Below, one piece after another: positions 46,654-54,918 of a DNA stretch of 64,000 nucleotides. This stretch comes from Sphingomonas horti. GTDB taxonomy: Bacteria; Pseudomonadota; Alphaproteobacteria; Sphingomonadales; Sphingomonadaceae. The stretch lies in assembly GCF_009753715.1 (NCBI RefSeq), contig NZ_WQMS01000002.1:91774-155773 (forward strand). The letters run 5' to 3'. The notes under the pieces were generated by a model. It was not told where the DNA came from and did not search any database. It saw only the letters and a program-made list of their open reading frames with translations. A program made the position numbers and the translations under genes. Position 1 is the first letter of the stretch. Each line of letters begins with the position of its first letter.

Positions 46654-47696
46654 TATCGGCGCCGCTCGTAGACTTCGAGTCGGTCGCTGCCAAGCTGGCG
46701 CGCGTCGAGCAAGTGCCAGCGCCCATGCGCGTCCGCGAGGTCCGCGAGGCCGATGTCGCCGATCGCCGCTTTGCCCGCCCCGATCAGGATCGGCGCACGG
46801 TAAAGGAGCAGGCGGTCGACAAGGTCGGCACTCAGGAACGCGGCTGCGGTTTCGGCGCCGCCTTCGACGAGGAGGTGGTCGGCGGGGAGGGGGTGAACCC
46901 GCACGGGCGAGTCGATCCATAGGACGTCCCGGCGAAAACCGGGACCCACTTGTTCGTCCATTGGTGGGGCGCTTGAAGAAGGTGGGCCCCCGCTTTCGCG
47001 GGGGTGACGAGCCAAAATCGCCCGGATCGGCGATCGCCCCTCCAGCCCCTCCAGCCGCACGTCCAGCTTCGGTGCGTCCGCTTCCCATGTCCCCCGCCCG
47101 ACCAGGATCGCTTCGTGGCGGCTGCGCTCAAGATGGGCGTGGGCGCGGGCCGGCTCGCCGGTGATCCAGCGGCTTGAGCCGTCGGGAAGCGCGATCCGCC
47201 CGTCGAGCGACGTCGCGAGCTTCAGGGTGACATGCGGCCGGCCATGACGCTGGCGCGCGATAAAGCCGGCGAACGACCGCAGCGCTTCGGCCTGGCGCAC
47301 ACCGCTCGCGCCCGCGACGCCCGCGGCCCGGAGTCGCTCGAAGCCGCGGCCGGCGGTGCGCGAGTCCGGGTCCTCCACCGCGGCGACGACGCGCGCGACT
47401 CCCGCCTCCGCGATCAGGTCGGCGCAAGCCGGGCCGCGTTCGCTCCGGTGCGCGCACGGCTCCAGCGTCACGTACAAAGTCGCGCCGCGCGACTCCGCGC
47501 CGGCCTGGGCCAGCGCCATTGCCTCGGCATGCGGCCGGCCGCCCGGCTGGGTCCAGCCGCGTCCGATGACCCGTCCCTCTTTCACGATCACGCAGCCGAC
47601 ATTGGGATTGGGCGTCGTGCGGCCGCGACCGCGTGCGCCGAGCGCCAGCGCCGCGCCCATCCAGCGCGCGTCGTCGCGGTCGCTCAGAAGCCCCAC
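46653..47696 (-). CDS. ribD: Bifunctional diaminohydroxyphosphoribosylaminopyrimidine deaminase/reductase, with an in-frame repeat insertion
   Basis: RibD performs the second and third steps of riboflavin synthesis. The deaminase domain has zinc motifs HAEAMAL and PCAHRSERGPAC. The reductase domain has TLKLATSLDGRIAL, SRWITG and LLVEGGAETAAAFL. Between about residues 230 and 260 a segment beginning HPRESGGPP and continuing through EQVGPGFRRD is not part of the family: it is the translation of a palindromic repeat (46925-47010). The insertion keeps the frame and lies between secondary-structure elements, so the enzyme may still work. The protein is about 25-30 residues longer than usual. Confidence 0.92.
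   Translation of the reverse strand: MGLLSDRDDARWMGAALALGARGRGRTTPNPNVGCVIVKEGRVIGRGWTQPGGRPHAEAMALAQAGAESRGATLYVTLEPCAHRSERGPACADLIAEAGVARVVAAVEDPDSRTAGRGFERLRAAGVAGASGVRQAEALRSFAGFIARQRHGRPHVTLKLATSLDGRIALPDGSSRWITGEPARAHAHLERSRHEAILVGRGTWEADAPKLDVRLEGLEGRSPIRAILARHPRESGGPPSSSAPPMDEQVGPGFRRDVLWIDSPVRVHPLPADHLLVEGGAETAAAFLSADLVDRLLLYRAPILIGAGKAAIGDIGLADLADAHGRWHLLDARQLGSDRLEVYERRR
46925..47010. repeat. Palindromic repeat of the GGGACCCACC family (copy 2), inside ribD
   Basis: GTCCCGG-CGAAAA-CCGGGAC at 46926-46945 and CCCCCGC-TTTC-GCGGGGG at 46987-47004 are two hairpins. The segments between them, GGGACCCAC and GTGGGCCCC, are complementary at eight of nine positions, so the whole element folds on itself. 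It is the same type as copies at 44371 and 58012, but lies inside a conserved gene and is translated. Confidence 0.85.
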
Positions 47697-48034
47697 CGGG
47701 TCAGGGCGTCGTCGATCCGCTTCAGTGCCGCGCGGTTCTTCGCTTCCTGCTCCTTGCGTTTCGCTTCCTCGGCGGCGCGCGTCTTCATGTCGGCTTTCTG
47801 CGCCGCAATGATTTCCGCATCGGTGCGGTTCAGCGGCCAGCTCTGCACATATTGGATGTCGCGCTTGTAAGGTGCTTTCAGGTCGCGCGAGTCGAGCAGG
47901 AAGCCGACGATCAGCACGACCGTCGCCACCACCGCCAGGAACGCGAACACCAGCTCGTGCTTCTGGCGCGAATGAAGGAAGAGACGCAGGTCTCTCAGGC
48001 CCGCAAGCGGGTTGTAGCGGCTGAAGCGAGACAT
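47684..48034 (-). CDS. Hypothetical single-pass membrane protein with charged C-terminal helix
   Basis: A protein of about 116 residues beginning MSRFSRYNPLAGLRDLRLFLHSRQ, with one membrane segment near 28-48 (LVFAFLAVVATVVLIVGFLLD) and a long charged helix KADMKTRAAEEAKRKEQEAKNRAALKR that may be a coiled coil. It is of a type found in sphingomonads, but I cannot name a function. The ATG at 48034 is preferred to the longer start. It overlaps the ribD start by 13 bases and lies 38 bases after the tonB stop, so it joins tonB to the riboflavin genes. Confidence 0.75.
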   Translation of the reverse strand: MSRFSRYNPLAGLRDLRLFLHSRQKHELVFAFLAVVATVVLIVGFLLDSRDLKAPYKRDIQYVQSWPLNRTDAEIIAAQKADMKTRAAEEAKRKEQEAKNRAALKRIDDALTRWGF

Positions 48035-48072
48035 CGGGCGAAGATAGGCGCCCAATGCCCCGCTTGCCAGTG

Positions 48073-48735
48073 TCACCCGCGCAGCTCGAAGCGGACGGTC
48101 ATCTGCTTCCAGCTTTCGACCGCGATGCCGTCGCGGGTGGCGGGCCGGAAGCGCCAGCGGCGGAGCGCCTGGCGCTCGGTCGCGTCGGCGAACAGGGGAT
48201 CGTCGGTCGAGACGATCGCCACCTGCTTCACGCGCCCGTCCGTTCCGATCAGCACCTTGACCACGGTTATGCCTTCGACGCCGGTGCGCATCAGCTGCGG
48301 CGGATAGGATGGCTGGAAGTCGTCCGCGAACCGCGGGTCTGGCGCGGCTCCGGTCAGCACGGGGACGGGTGTGGGTGTCGGCGTGGGAATGGGGGTGGCG
48401 CCCGTTCCCGCGTCGGTACCGCCGGCGGTGCGGACCGGCGGGAGCACGTCCGTGCCGGAGATCGCATTGTCATTCCCGTTCGCGGTTGGCACCGGCTGCG
48501 GAGGAATATAGACCGGCTCCTTCTTCACCGGCGTCTCCGGCGCCTTTTCCACCTCGACCGGCTTCGGGTCCGGCGGAAGCGGAATGTTCTCGCCGATCAG
48601 GATCGTCTCGATCGGCGGCACCCAGCCCGTTTTGGCGAGCAGCAGCGCCGTCACGGCCGCAATGTTGATCGCGACCGCGGCCGTCATTGCCAGCGGATGG
48701 CGCTGTTTCTGGGCGAGGAATCCGTCTGCGGTCAT
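48073..48735 (-). CDS. tonB: Energy transducer TonB
   Basis: TonB carries proton-motive energy from ExbBD to outer-membrane receptors. The protein of about 220 residues has an N-terminal membrane anchor (LAMTAAVAINIAAVTALLLA), a proline-rich spacer (LPPDPKPVEVEKAPETPVKKEP and a PTPTPTPVP run) and a C-terminal TonB domain with YPPQLMRTGVEGITVVKVLI and LRRWRFRPATRDG. The ATG at 48735 has AAGGAG eight bases upstream. exbB and exbD are not adjacent. A 14-base palindrome lies about 45 bases upstream. A TonB-dependent receptor is in the same window at 12.5 kb. Confidence 0.92.
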   Translation of the reverse strand: MTADGFLAQKQRHPLAMTAAVAINIAAVTALLLAKTGWVPPIETILIGENIPLPPDPKPVEVEKAPETPVKKEPVYIPPQPVPTANGNDNAISGTDVLPPVRTAGGTDAGTGATPIPTPTPTPVPVLTGAAPDPRFADDFQPSYPPQLMRTGVEGITVVKVLIGTDGRVKQVAIVSTDDPLFADATERQALRRWRFRPATRDGIAVESWKQMTVRFELRG

Positions 48736-48780
48736 GGCATCGTCTCCTTTCGTCCGGCTTCTCCGTGCCGTAGCCAAAAG

Positions 48781-48794
48781 GATGTTACAACATC
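48781..48794. promoter_or_regulatory. Palindrome in the tonB/thyA divergent region
   Basis: GATGTT-AC-AACATC is a perfect palindrome 45 bases upstream of the tonB start and 58 bases upstream of thyA. The half-site GATGTTA with its complement TAACATC also occurs in the leader of the TonB-dependent receptor (12458-12485). It could be an operator. A match to a named regulator was not recognised. Confidence 0.4.
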
Positions 48795-48851
48795 ACATCA
48801 ATTGCAAGCCGGAAGTTGCGCGGGGCCGCGCGGTCGCGCAATGCTGCCGCA

Positions 48852-49748
48852 ATGACAGCCCATCCCGAGCAGCAATATCTGGACGCGATGGCCCGGGCCT
48901 GGGCCGAAGGCAGCGAACGGAGGGATCGCACCGGCGTCGGCACGCGCTCGCTGTTCGGCGTGACGATGCGCTTCGATCTGTCGGACGGCACCGTGCCGTT
49001 GCTGACGACCAAGCGCATTTTCTGGAAGTCGGCGGTCAAGGAGCTGATCTGGTTCCTGAGCGGCGACACCAACATCCGCCCGCTCGTCGAGCAAGGCGTG
49101 CATATCTGGACCGACTGGCCGCTTGACCGCTACCGGCGGGAGACCGGCGAAGCGACCGACCGCGATGCGTTCGAGGCGCGGATCGCCGCCGACGTCCATT
49201 TCGCGCGCGAATGGGGCGATCTCGGCCCCGTCTATGGCAAGCAATGGGTCGCCTGGCCGGACGGTAAAGGCGGCACGGTCAACCAGATCGCGCAGCTGGT
49301 GCAGGGCCTGCGCGAGAATCCGGCGTCACGCCGCCATATCTTCACCGGCTGGAATGTGGCGGAGCTGGACCGGATGGCGCTGCCGCCGTGCCACATGACC
49401 TATCAATACCATGTGGCCGACGGGCGACTGTCAGGCATCCTCTACCAGCGGTCATGCGACCTGGGCCTTGGTTTCGGCTTCAACATCTTCGAAGCGGCTT
49501 TGCTGCTGCGCATGCTTGCCCAGCAATGCGATCTGGAGCCCGGCGAGATAGTCTGGATGGGCGCCGATGTGCACGTCTATCTGAACCACGAGCATCTCGT
49601 CGCCGAGCAGGTCGCGCGCACGCCCCGCCCATTCCCGAAGCTGGCGTTTACGCGGCGGCCGGACAGCATCTTCGACTATCATCTCGGGGACGTCGCCATC
49701 ACCGGCTACGACCCCCACCCGCACATCGCCGCCCCCGTCGCCGTTTGA
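48852..49748 (+). CDS. thyA: Thymidylate synthase
   Basis: ThyA methylates dUMP to dTMP using methylene-tetrahydrofolate. The protein of about 298 residues has RRDRTGVGTRSLFG near the start, PPCHMTYQYHV with the catalytic cysteine, and RSCDLGLGFGFNI, a variant of the usual RSCDVFLGLPFNI. A family insert with the DWPLDRYRRETGE segment is present. The ATG at 48852 (MTAHPEQQYLDAMARAW) is chosen over the longer frame. The aldo/keto reductase gene starts 11 bases after its stop and folA follows, so dTMP synthesis and folate recycling are in one unit. Confidence 0.95.
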   Translation: MTAHPEQQYLDAMARAWAEGSERRDRTGVGTRSLFGVTMRFDLSDGTVPLLTTKRIFWKSAVKELIWFLSGDTNIRPLVEQGVHIWTDWPLDRYRRETGEATDRDAFEARIAADVHFAREWGDLGPVYGKQWVAWPDGKGGTVNQIAQLVQGLRENPASRRHIFTGWNVAELDRMALPPCHMTYQYHVADGRLSGILYQRSCDLGLGFGFNIFEAALLLRMLAQQCDLEPGEIVWMGADVHVYLNHEHLVAEQVARTPRPFPKLAFTRRPDSIFDYHLGDVAITGYDPHPHIAAPVAV

Positions 49749-49759
49749 GGAGAAGCGTC

Positions 49760-50806
49760 ATGCGCTATAACAAGCTCGGCCGCACCGGCCTTTACGTCTC
49801 GGAGCTCTGCCTCGGCACGATGACGTTCGGCGGGCAGGGCATGTGGACCGCGATCGGCCAGCTCGATCAGTCCGACTCGGATGCGCTGGTGAAGACGGCG
49901 CTGGATTCCGGCATCAACTTCATCGACACCGCGAACGTCTATTCGGAAGGCGCGGCGGAGCGGATCACGGGACAGGCGCTCAAGAATCTCGGCGTCGCGC
50001 GCGACCAGGTGGTGATCGCGACCAAGGCGATGGGGCCGATGGGCAAAGGCCCGAACGACCGGGGCCTGTCGCGCTACCACATCACGAACCAGGTCGAAGC
50101 GAGCCTGACGCGGCTCCAGCTCGATCATATCGACCTCTACCAGGTGCATGGCTGGGATCCGGCAACGCCGATCGAGGAGACGCTGCGCGCGCTCGACAAT
50201 CTCGTGAGCCGCGGGCTCGTCCGCTACATCGGCGTGTCGAACTGGGCGGCCTGGGCGATCATGAAGGCGCTCGGCATGTCCGAGCGGCTGGGCCTCGCCC
50301 GGTTCGAGAGCCTGCAGGCCTATTACACGATCGCCGGCCGCGATCTGGAGCGCGAGATCGTGCCGATGCTGCAATCGGAAGGCGTCGGGCTGATGGTCTG
50401 GAGCCCGCTCGCCGGCGGCCTCTTGTCGGGCAAATACAGCCGCGATGACGAAAAAAGCGGCGAGGGCCGCCGCGCTGTGTTCGACTTCCCGCCGGTGAAC
50501 AAGGATCGCGCCTATGACGTGATTGACGTCATGAAGCCGATCGCTGAAGCGCGCGGCATCTCGGTCGCGCGGATCGCGCTCGCCTGGCTGCTCCACCAGC
50601 GCGCGGTCAGCAGCGTCATCGTCGGCGCCAAGCGGGTCGGTCAGCTGACCGACAATATCGCCGCGACCGAAGTCGAGCTCACCGCCGAGGAGCTGGCCAA
50701 GCTGGACGCGGCGAGCCGGCTGCCTGCCGAATATCCGGGCTGGATGCTCGAACGACAGGGCGATTACCGGGCGGAGCAGCTCAACCAGAAGCCGCACGGC
50801 GCATGA
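49760..50806 (+). CDS. Aldo/keto reductase
   Basis: An NADPH-dependent TIM-barrel oxidoreductase of 348 residues. It starts MRYNKLGRTGLYVSELCLGTMTFGG, and the catalytic tetrad is visible as DTANVYSEG (Asp and Tyr), IATKAMG (Lys) and YQVHGWD (His). VIVGAKRVGQLTDNIAA near the C-terminus binds cofactor. It resembles the YajO/YghZ-like group with broad carbonyl substrates. The ATG at 49760 follows GAGGAGAAG. The longer upstream frame lies over thyA. folA starts within its stop codon. No specific role in folate metabolism is implied. Confidence 0.93.
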   Translation: MRYNKLGRTGLYVSELCLGTMTFGGQGMWTAIGQLDQSDSDALVKTALDSGINFIDTANVYSEGAAERITGQALKNLGVARDQVVIATKAMGPMGKGPNDRGLSRYHITNQVEASLTRLQLDHIDLYQVHGWDPATPIEETLRALDNLVSRGLVRYIGVSNWAAWAIMKALGMSERLGLARFESLQAYYTIAGRDLEREIVPMLQSEGVGLMVWSPLAGGLLSGKYSRDDEKSGEGRRAVFDFPPVNKDRAYDVIDVMKPIAEARGISVARIALAWLLHQRAVSSVIVGAKRVGQLTDNIAATEVELTAEELAKLDAASRLPAEYPGWMLERQGDYRAEQLNQKPHGA

Positions 50807-51258
50807 AGCCGGACGTCGTCTTCGTCATCGCGCGCGCCGACAATGGCGTGATCGGCCGGGACGGCGGCCTGCCATGGCGGCTCCCGGAAGATCTGAAGCG
50901 CTTCAAGGCGCTGACGATGGGTGCGCCGATGATCATGGGACGCAAGACGTTCGAGAGCCTGGGCCGGCTGCTGCCGGGCCGGCGGCACATCGTGCTGACG
51001 CGCGGGCCTTGGCAGGCAGAAGGCGCCGAAGTCGCGCATACGGTCGACGAGGCGCTGGCGCTGGTCGACGGCCCGCGCGCGTCGGTGATCGGCGGCGCGG
51101 AAATCTACCGGCTGTTCCTGCCCGTCGCCGATCGGATCGAGTTGACCGAAGTTCATGGCCGCCCCCAAGGCGACACCGTGATACCGCCGTTCGACGGCTG
51201 GCGCGAGGCGGCCCGCGAGGATCATGAGGGATACAGCTTTGTCACGCTCGTCCGCTGA
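50803..51258 (+). CDS. folA: Dihydrofolate reductase
   Basis: FolA reduces dihydrofolate to tetrahydrofolate, recycling the product of ThyA. The 151-residue protein has the full set of motifs: VIARADNGVIGRDGGLPWRLPEDLKRFK, MGRKTFES, LPGRRHIVLTR and VIGGAEIYRLFL. The ATG overlaps the stop of the aldo/keto reductase gene. The next gene starts 35 bases before its stop, in another frame. The thyA and folA proximity is common in proteobacteria. Confidence 0.96.
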   Translation: MKPDVVFVIARADNGVIGRDGGLPWRLPEDLKRFKALTMGAPMIMGRKTFESLGRLLPGRRHIVLTRGPWQAEGAEVAHTVDEALALVDGPRASVIGGAEIYRLFLPVADRIELTEVHGRPQGDTVIPPFDGWREAAREDHEGYSFVTLVR

Positions 51259-52741
51259 ACTGCTCGCCGCCGATTTCGCCGATCATTCAGAGCTGTTCCG
51301 CGCGCATGCCGCCGAGCAGCCGGACAAGATCGCGATCGCCGACGGGGACGGACGGATCAGCTGGGGCACGCTCGACGCGCTCGTGGACCGCATCGCCGCG
51401 CGGTTGCAGGCCGAAGGCGTCGGCAAGGGCGGTACCGTCGCGATCGTCGGCAGCAATTCGATCGCCTATGGCGCGGCGTTTCTCGCCGCGATTCGCACCG
51501 GGGCTGCAGCCGCACCGCTGACCACGTCGGCCACTCCGGAAGCGCTGACGGCGATGCTGGCAGACAGCGGCGCGAAGCACCTGTTCGCCGATCCCGGAAT
51601 CGAAATGGCTGTGCCGCCCGGCGTCGATCGGATTTCGCTGCACGATCTCGGCGCCTGGTTGCCGTCGGAGGGGTCACGGCCGCAGCCGGTGACGGTCGCA
51701 CCTGAGGACCCGTTCAACATCATCTACTCATCGGGGACGACCGGCACGCCGAAAGGCATCGTCCAGTCCCACCGGATGCGCTGGAACTATCTTGCGCGCG
51801 CCGCCGTGTACGGCCCCGATTCCGTCGCGCTGCTGTCGACGCCGCTCTATTCGAACACGACGCTCGTCAGCTTCCTGCCGTGCCTCGGCGCCGGCGGAAC
51901 AGTGGTGCTGATGCGGAAGTTCGAGGCGCGGCGCTTCCTCGAACTGTCGGAACGCCACCGCGTCACACACACGATGCTGGTGCCGGTCCAGTACCGCCGC
52001 ATCATGGCGCTGCCCGACTTCGAGAGCTTCGACCTCAGCAGCTACCGCGCCAAATTCTGCACCAGCGCGCCATTCGCGGCCGAGCTGAAGCGCGACATCC
52101 TCGATCGCTGGCCCGGCGGACTGGTCGAATTCTACGGCATGACCGAAGGCGGCGCCTCGTGCGTGCTCCTCGCGCACGAGCATCCGGACAAGCTCCACAC
52201 GGTCGGCCAGGTCGCGCCGAACAGCGAGATGAAGCTGATCGACGAGGATGGCAACGAGGTCCCGCCGGGCGGCGTCGGCGAAGTGGTCGGGCGCGGGCCG
52301 ATGATGATGAACGGCTATAACGGCCGGCCGGACGCGACGCGCGCCGCCGAATGGTTCGACAGGGACGGCCGCCGCTTCATCCGCCACGGCGATGTCGGCC
52401 GCTTCGACGAGCACGGGTTCCTGATCCTGATGGACCGCACCAAGGACATGATCATCTCGGGCGGGTTCAACATCTACCCGAGCGACCTGGAGGCCGTGCT
52501 CGCCGGTGATCCGGGCGTGATCGAGGCGGCCGTGGTCGGCGTGCCGCACCCGGATTGGGGAGAGACGCCGGTCGGCTTCGTCGTGCTCCGCCCCGGCGCC
52601 GACAAGGACGCGGTATTAACCGCCGCGAACGGCAAGCTGGGAAAGACCCAGCGCCTGTCCGCGCTGCACGTCGTCGATCAGCTCCCGCGCAGCCCCATCG
52701 GAAAGGTGCTGAAGCGGGAGCTGAGGGACCGGCTGCTTTAG
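51224..52741 (+). CDS. Class I adenylate-forming acyl-CoA synthetase
   Basis: An ANL-superfamily enzyme of about 505 residues that activates a carboxylic acid with ATP and CoA. The motifs are YSSGTTGTPKGIVQSH, EFYGMTEGG, GDVGRFDEHGFLILMDRTKDMIISGGFNIYP and the C-terminal PRSPIGKVLKRELR with the catalytic lysine. The acid substrate is unknown; medium-chain or aromatic acids are typical for this length. The start at 51224 overlaps folA by 35 bases and follows GCGAGGATC. A TTG at 51239 is an alternative. It is convergent with the PEP-CTERM gene, overlapping by four bases. Confidence 0.92.
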   Translation: MRDTALSRSSAELLAADFADHSELFRAHAAEQPDKIAIADGDGRISWGTLDALVDRIAARLQAEGVGKGGTVAIVGSNSIAYGAAFLAAIRTGAAAAPLTTSATPEALTAMLADSGAKHLFADPGIEMAVPPGVDRISLHDLGAWLPSEGSRPQPVTVAPEDPFNIIYSSGTTGTPKGIVQSHRMRWNYLARAAVYGPDSVALLSTPLYSNTTLVSFLPCLGAGGTVVLMRKFEARRFLELSERHRVTHTMLVPVQYRRIMALPDFESFDLSSYRAKFCTSAPFAAELKRDILDRWPGGLVEFYGMTEGGASCVLLAHEHPDKLHTVGQVAPNSEMKLIDEDGNEVPPGGVGEVVGRGPMMMNGYNGRPDATRAAEWFDRDGRRFIRHGDVGRFDEHGFLILMDRTKDMIISGGFNIYPSDLEAVLAGDPGVIEAAVVGVPHPDWGETPVGFVVLRPGADKDAVLTAANGKLGKTQRLSALHVVDQLPRSPIGKVLKRELRDRLL

Positions 52742-53319
52742 GCGAGCACGCGCGCGGCGCGCGTCGTGCGGCGGCGCGCCGCCGACCCGGCCAGGCCGAA
52801 GCCTCCGATCATCATCGCCCAGGTGGCGGGCTCGGGCACCGCGGCCGGGCTTGGTGCGCCGAGCGTGACGCTGGCGAACCCGTCGGCGCCGGTGACGGTG
52901 TTGGCGAACGAGACACGGAGCTGGCCCGACGGGCTGATCGTCACATTGCTGCTGTCGATCGGCGGAAAGCCGGTCGCCTGCCGGAAGATCTGCTTCGAAA
53001 AGAACTCCGTCACGATGTTGGGCGTGGCCGGGTTGTCGTCGAAATCCAGCCCGTCGATCGTGTAGACGATCTGGCCCAGCGACAGGTTGCCGAACGTGTC
53101 GAAGCGCACCTCGTTCTCGGTGATGTCGATCGCGAAGAAATTGTCGATATATTCCGGGCTGTCGCCGACAGTCGCGGCAACGGTCTTGAAGACGGTGTCT
53201 ACGCCCTGGATTCGCTTGATGACGATGGAATCGCCGATCAGCGTCGCGGACGCCGGCACCGCGGGGAGCAGCGTCGCCGCGGCGGCAAGCAAAACGGAAA
53301 TGGTTTTGGTCACGAACAT
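52738..53319 (-). CDS. PEPxxWA-CTERM sorting-domain protein
   Basis: An exported protein of 193 residues with signal peptide (LLAAAATLLPAVPASA) and a C-terminal sorting signal: VPEPATWAMM, then the hydrophobic segment IGGFGLAGSAARR and basic tail RRRTTRAARVLA. Such tails are cut by exosortase in bacteria that make certain exopolysaccharides, and the PEPxxWA variant is typical of sphingomonads. The body (residues 26-160) is beta-rich and unrecognised. No exosortase gene is nearby. The start ATG is at 53319, with AGGGGTGA upstream. Confidence 0.88.
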   Translation of the reverse strand: MFVTKTISVLLAAAATLLPAVPASATLIGDSIVIKRIQGVDTVFKTVAATVGDSPEYIDNFFAIDITENEVRFDTFGNLSLGQIVYTIDGLDFDDNPATPNIVTEFFSKQIFRQATGFPPIDSSNVTISPSGQLRVSFANTVTGADGFASVTLGAPSPAAVPEPATWAMMIGGFGLAGSAARRRTTRAARVLA

Positions 53320-53473
53320 TCACCCCTGAAGTTACAGATAGCCGAATGATTGGCCCGGGGCCGTTATGATCGAGGTTAGGGAACGGCACGGCCGGTGCGA
53401 CCAATTCCCCGCCCGCTGCGACCGGAGGGGCCGCGCTTCAATCTCGTCGACGGGACACCTAGATTGATCGTCG

Positions 53474-54616
53474 ATGGCCGATTCCTCCCACGAAATCGTC
53501 GCACGGATCGGCAACGGCATCTCCGTCTTCGATGCGCAGCAATGGGACGCGTGCGCAGGGGGCGCGAACCCGTTCGTCAGCCACGCTTTTCTGTCGATTT
53601 TGGAGGAGTCCGGCAGCGCGACTGCGCGCGCGGGCTGGCAGCCGCTGCCGATCGCGGTCGAAGGCGCCGACGGGCGCCTGTCCGCGGTCGCGCCGGCCTA
53701 TGCGAAGAGCCACAGCCAGGGCGAATATGTGTTCGACCACGCCTGGGCGGATGCCTATGCCCGCGCCGGCGGCCGCTATTATCCGAAGCTCCAGATCGCG
53801 GTACCGTTCACGCCGGTGCCGGGGCCGCGGCTGCTGCTCGGCGACGACAGTGCCGCGCCGCACCTGATCGCTGCGATCGAGGCAGCGACCGGGCAGAACG
53901 GCCTGTCGTCCGCTCATGCGACGTTCGTCGCACCGGACCAGGTGACGCTGTTCGAGCAGGCAGGCTGGCTGATCCGCACCGACAGTCAGTTCCGTTGGCG
54001 GAACCATGGCTATAGCTCGTTCGAGGATTTCCTGGCCGCTTTGTCGTCGCGCAAGCGCAAGACGATCCGCCGCGAGCGCGAGGAAGCGGTGCGCGGGCTC
54101 GAGATTCGGCATCTGACCGGCCGCGACCTGACCGAAGACGCCTGGGACGCGTTCTGGGCGTTCTACCAGGATACCGGCTCTCGCAAATGGGGCCGGCCGT
54201 ACCTGACCCGCGCCTTCTTCTCGCTGCTGGGGGAGCGGATGGCGGACCAGGTGCTGCTGATGCTCGCCTGGCGCGGCAAGCGCCCCGTCGCCGGCGCGCT
54301 GAACCTGATCGGCGCCGACACGCTGTACGGCCGCTATTGGGGCGCGGTGGAGGAAGTGCCGTTCCTCCATTTCGAGCTTTGCTATTACCAGGCGATCGAT
54401 GCCGCGATCGCGCGCGGGCTGCGGACCGTGGAGGCCGGCGCGCAGGGGTCGCACAAGCTCGCCCGGGGCTATGTGCCGGTGCCGACCTATTCGGCGCATT
54501 TCATTCCCGATGCCGGCTTCCGCGCCGCGATCGCCGATTATCTGGCGCGCGAGCGCGCGGCGGTCGCCCGCGAGATTGCGTTCATGGGCGAGATGGCGCC
54601 GTTCAGGCGAGGCTGA
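53474..54616 (+). CDS. FemAB/GNAT-fold protein (DUF482, peptidogalycan biosynthesis-type)
   Basis: A cytoplasmic protein of 380 residues with the DUF482 pattern: NPFVSHAFLSILEESGSA near residue 32, VAPAYAKSHSQGEYVFDHAWADAYARAGGRYYPKLQIAVPFTPV at about 75-118, RWRNHGYSSFEDFLAALSSRKRKTIRRER, and a C-terminal GARGLRTVEAGAQGSHKLARGY-like segment. The fold is that of double GNAT FemAB enzymes that add aminoacyl groups to wall or other precursors. The acceptor is unknown. ATG at 53474. It diverges from the PEP-CTERM gene by 154 bases. Confidence 0.85.
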   Translation: MADSSHEIVARIGNGISVFDAQQWDACAGGANPFVSHAFLSILEESGSATARAGWQPLPIAVEGADGRLSAVAPAYAKSHSQGEYVFDHAWADAYARAGGRYYPKLQIAVPFTPVPGPRLLLGDDSAAPHLIAAIEAATGQNGLSSAHATFVAPDQVTLFEQAGWLIRTDSQFRWRNHGYSSFEDFLAALSSRKRKTIRREREEAVRGLEIRHLTGRDLTEDAWDAFWAFYQDTGSRKWGRPYLTRAFFSLLGERMADQVLLMLAWRGKRPVAGALNLIGADTLYGRYWGAVEEVPFLHFELCYYQAIDAAIARGLRTVEAGAQGSHKLARGYVPVPTYSAHFIPDAGFRAAIADYLARERAAVAREIAFMGEMAPFRRG

Positions 54617-54696
54617 CAGCCGGGCTTTCTGTCGGCAGACAAATGTGCGTGGCAACCGTCTTGCGCCAGCAACACACCTTCGCCATATGGCGGCGC

Positions 54697-54918
54697 ATGT
54701 TCAACCTGATCTCGCTGCTGATCGGCGTCCTCGCCATTCCCTGGGTGCTGCTGGCTGCGCTGCCGCTGATCGGCGCGCTGAACTGGCTGGTCATCCCCTG
54801 GGCGCTGCTCGGCCTGTTCTTCGGCGTGCTGTCGCGCGGAACGGCCGGCCGCAACCTGAACCTGGTCGTGCTGATCGTCGCGCTGATCCGGCTCTGGCTG
54901 GGCGGCGGACTCTTTTGA
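54697..54918 (+). CDS. Small hydrophobic membrane protein
   Basis: A predicted protein of 73 residues with two or three membrane segments (LISLLIGVLAIPWVLLAALPLIGALNWLVIPWALLGLFFGVL and NLNLVVLIVALIRLWLGG) and little else. No function is known. The start is not certain: the ATG at 54697 directly precedes the first segment, and an in-frame ATG at 54643 gives a longer form. The stop overlaps the TTG start of rarD, so it is translationally coupled to that transporter gene. Confidence 0.65.
   Translation: MFNLISLLIGVLAIPWVLLAALPLIGALNWLVIPWALLGLFFGVLSRGTAGRNLNLVVLIVALIRLWLGGGLF

Noticed and set aside
47697..48851. FMN riboswitch before the riboflavin genes
   Set aside because: There is no space for one before ribD, which overlaps the preceding gene, and the tonB leader is too short and shows none of the conserved FMN-aptamer segments.
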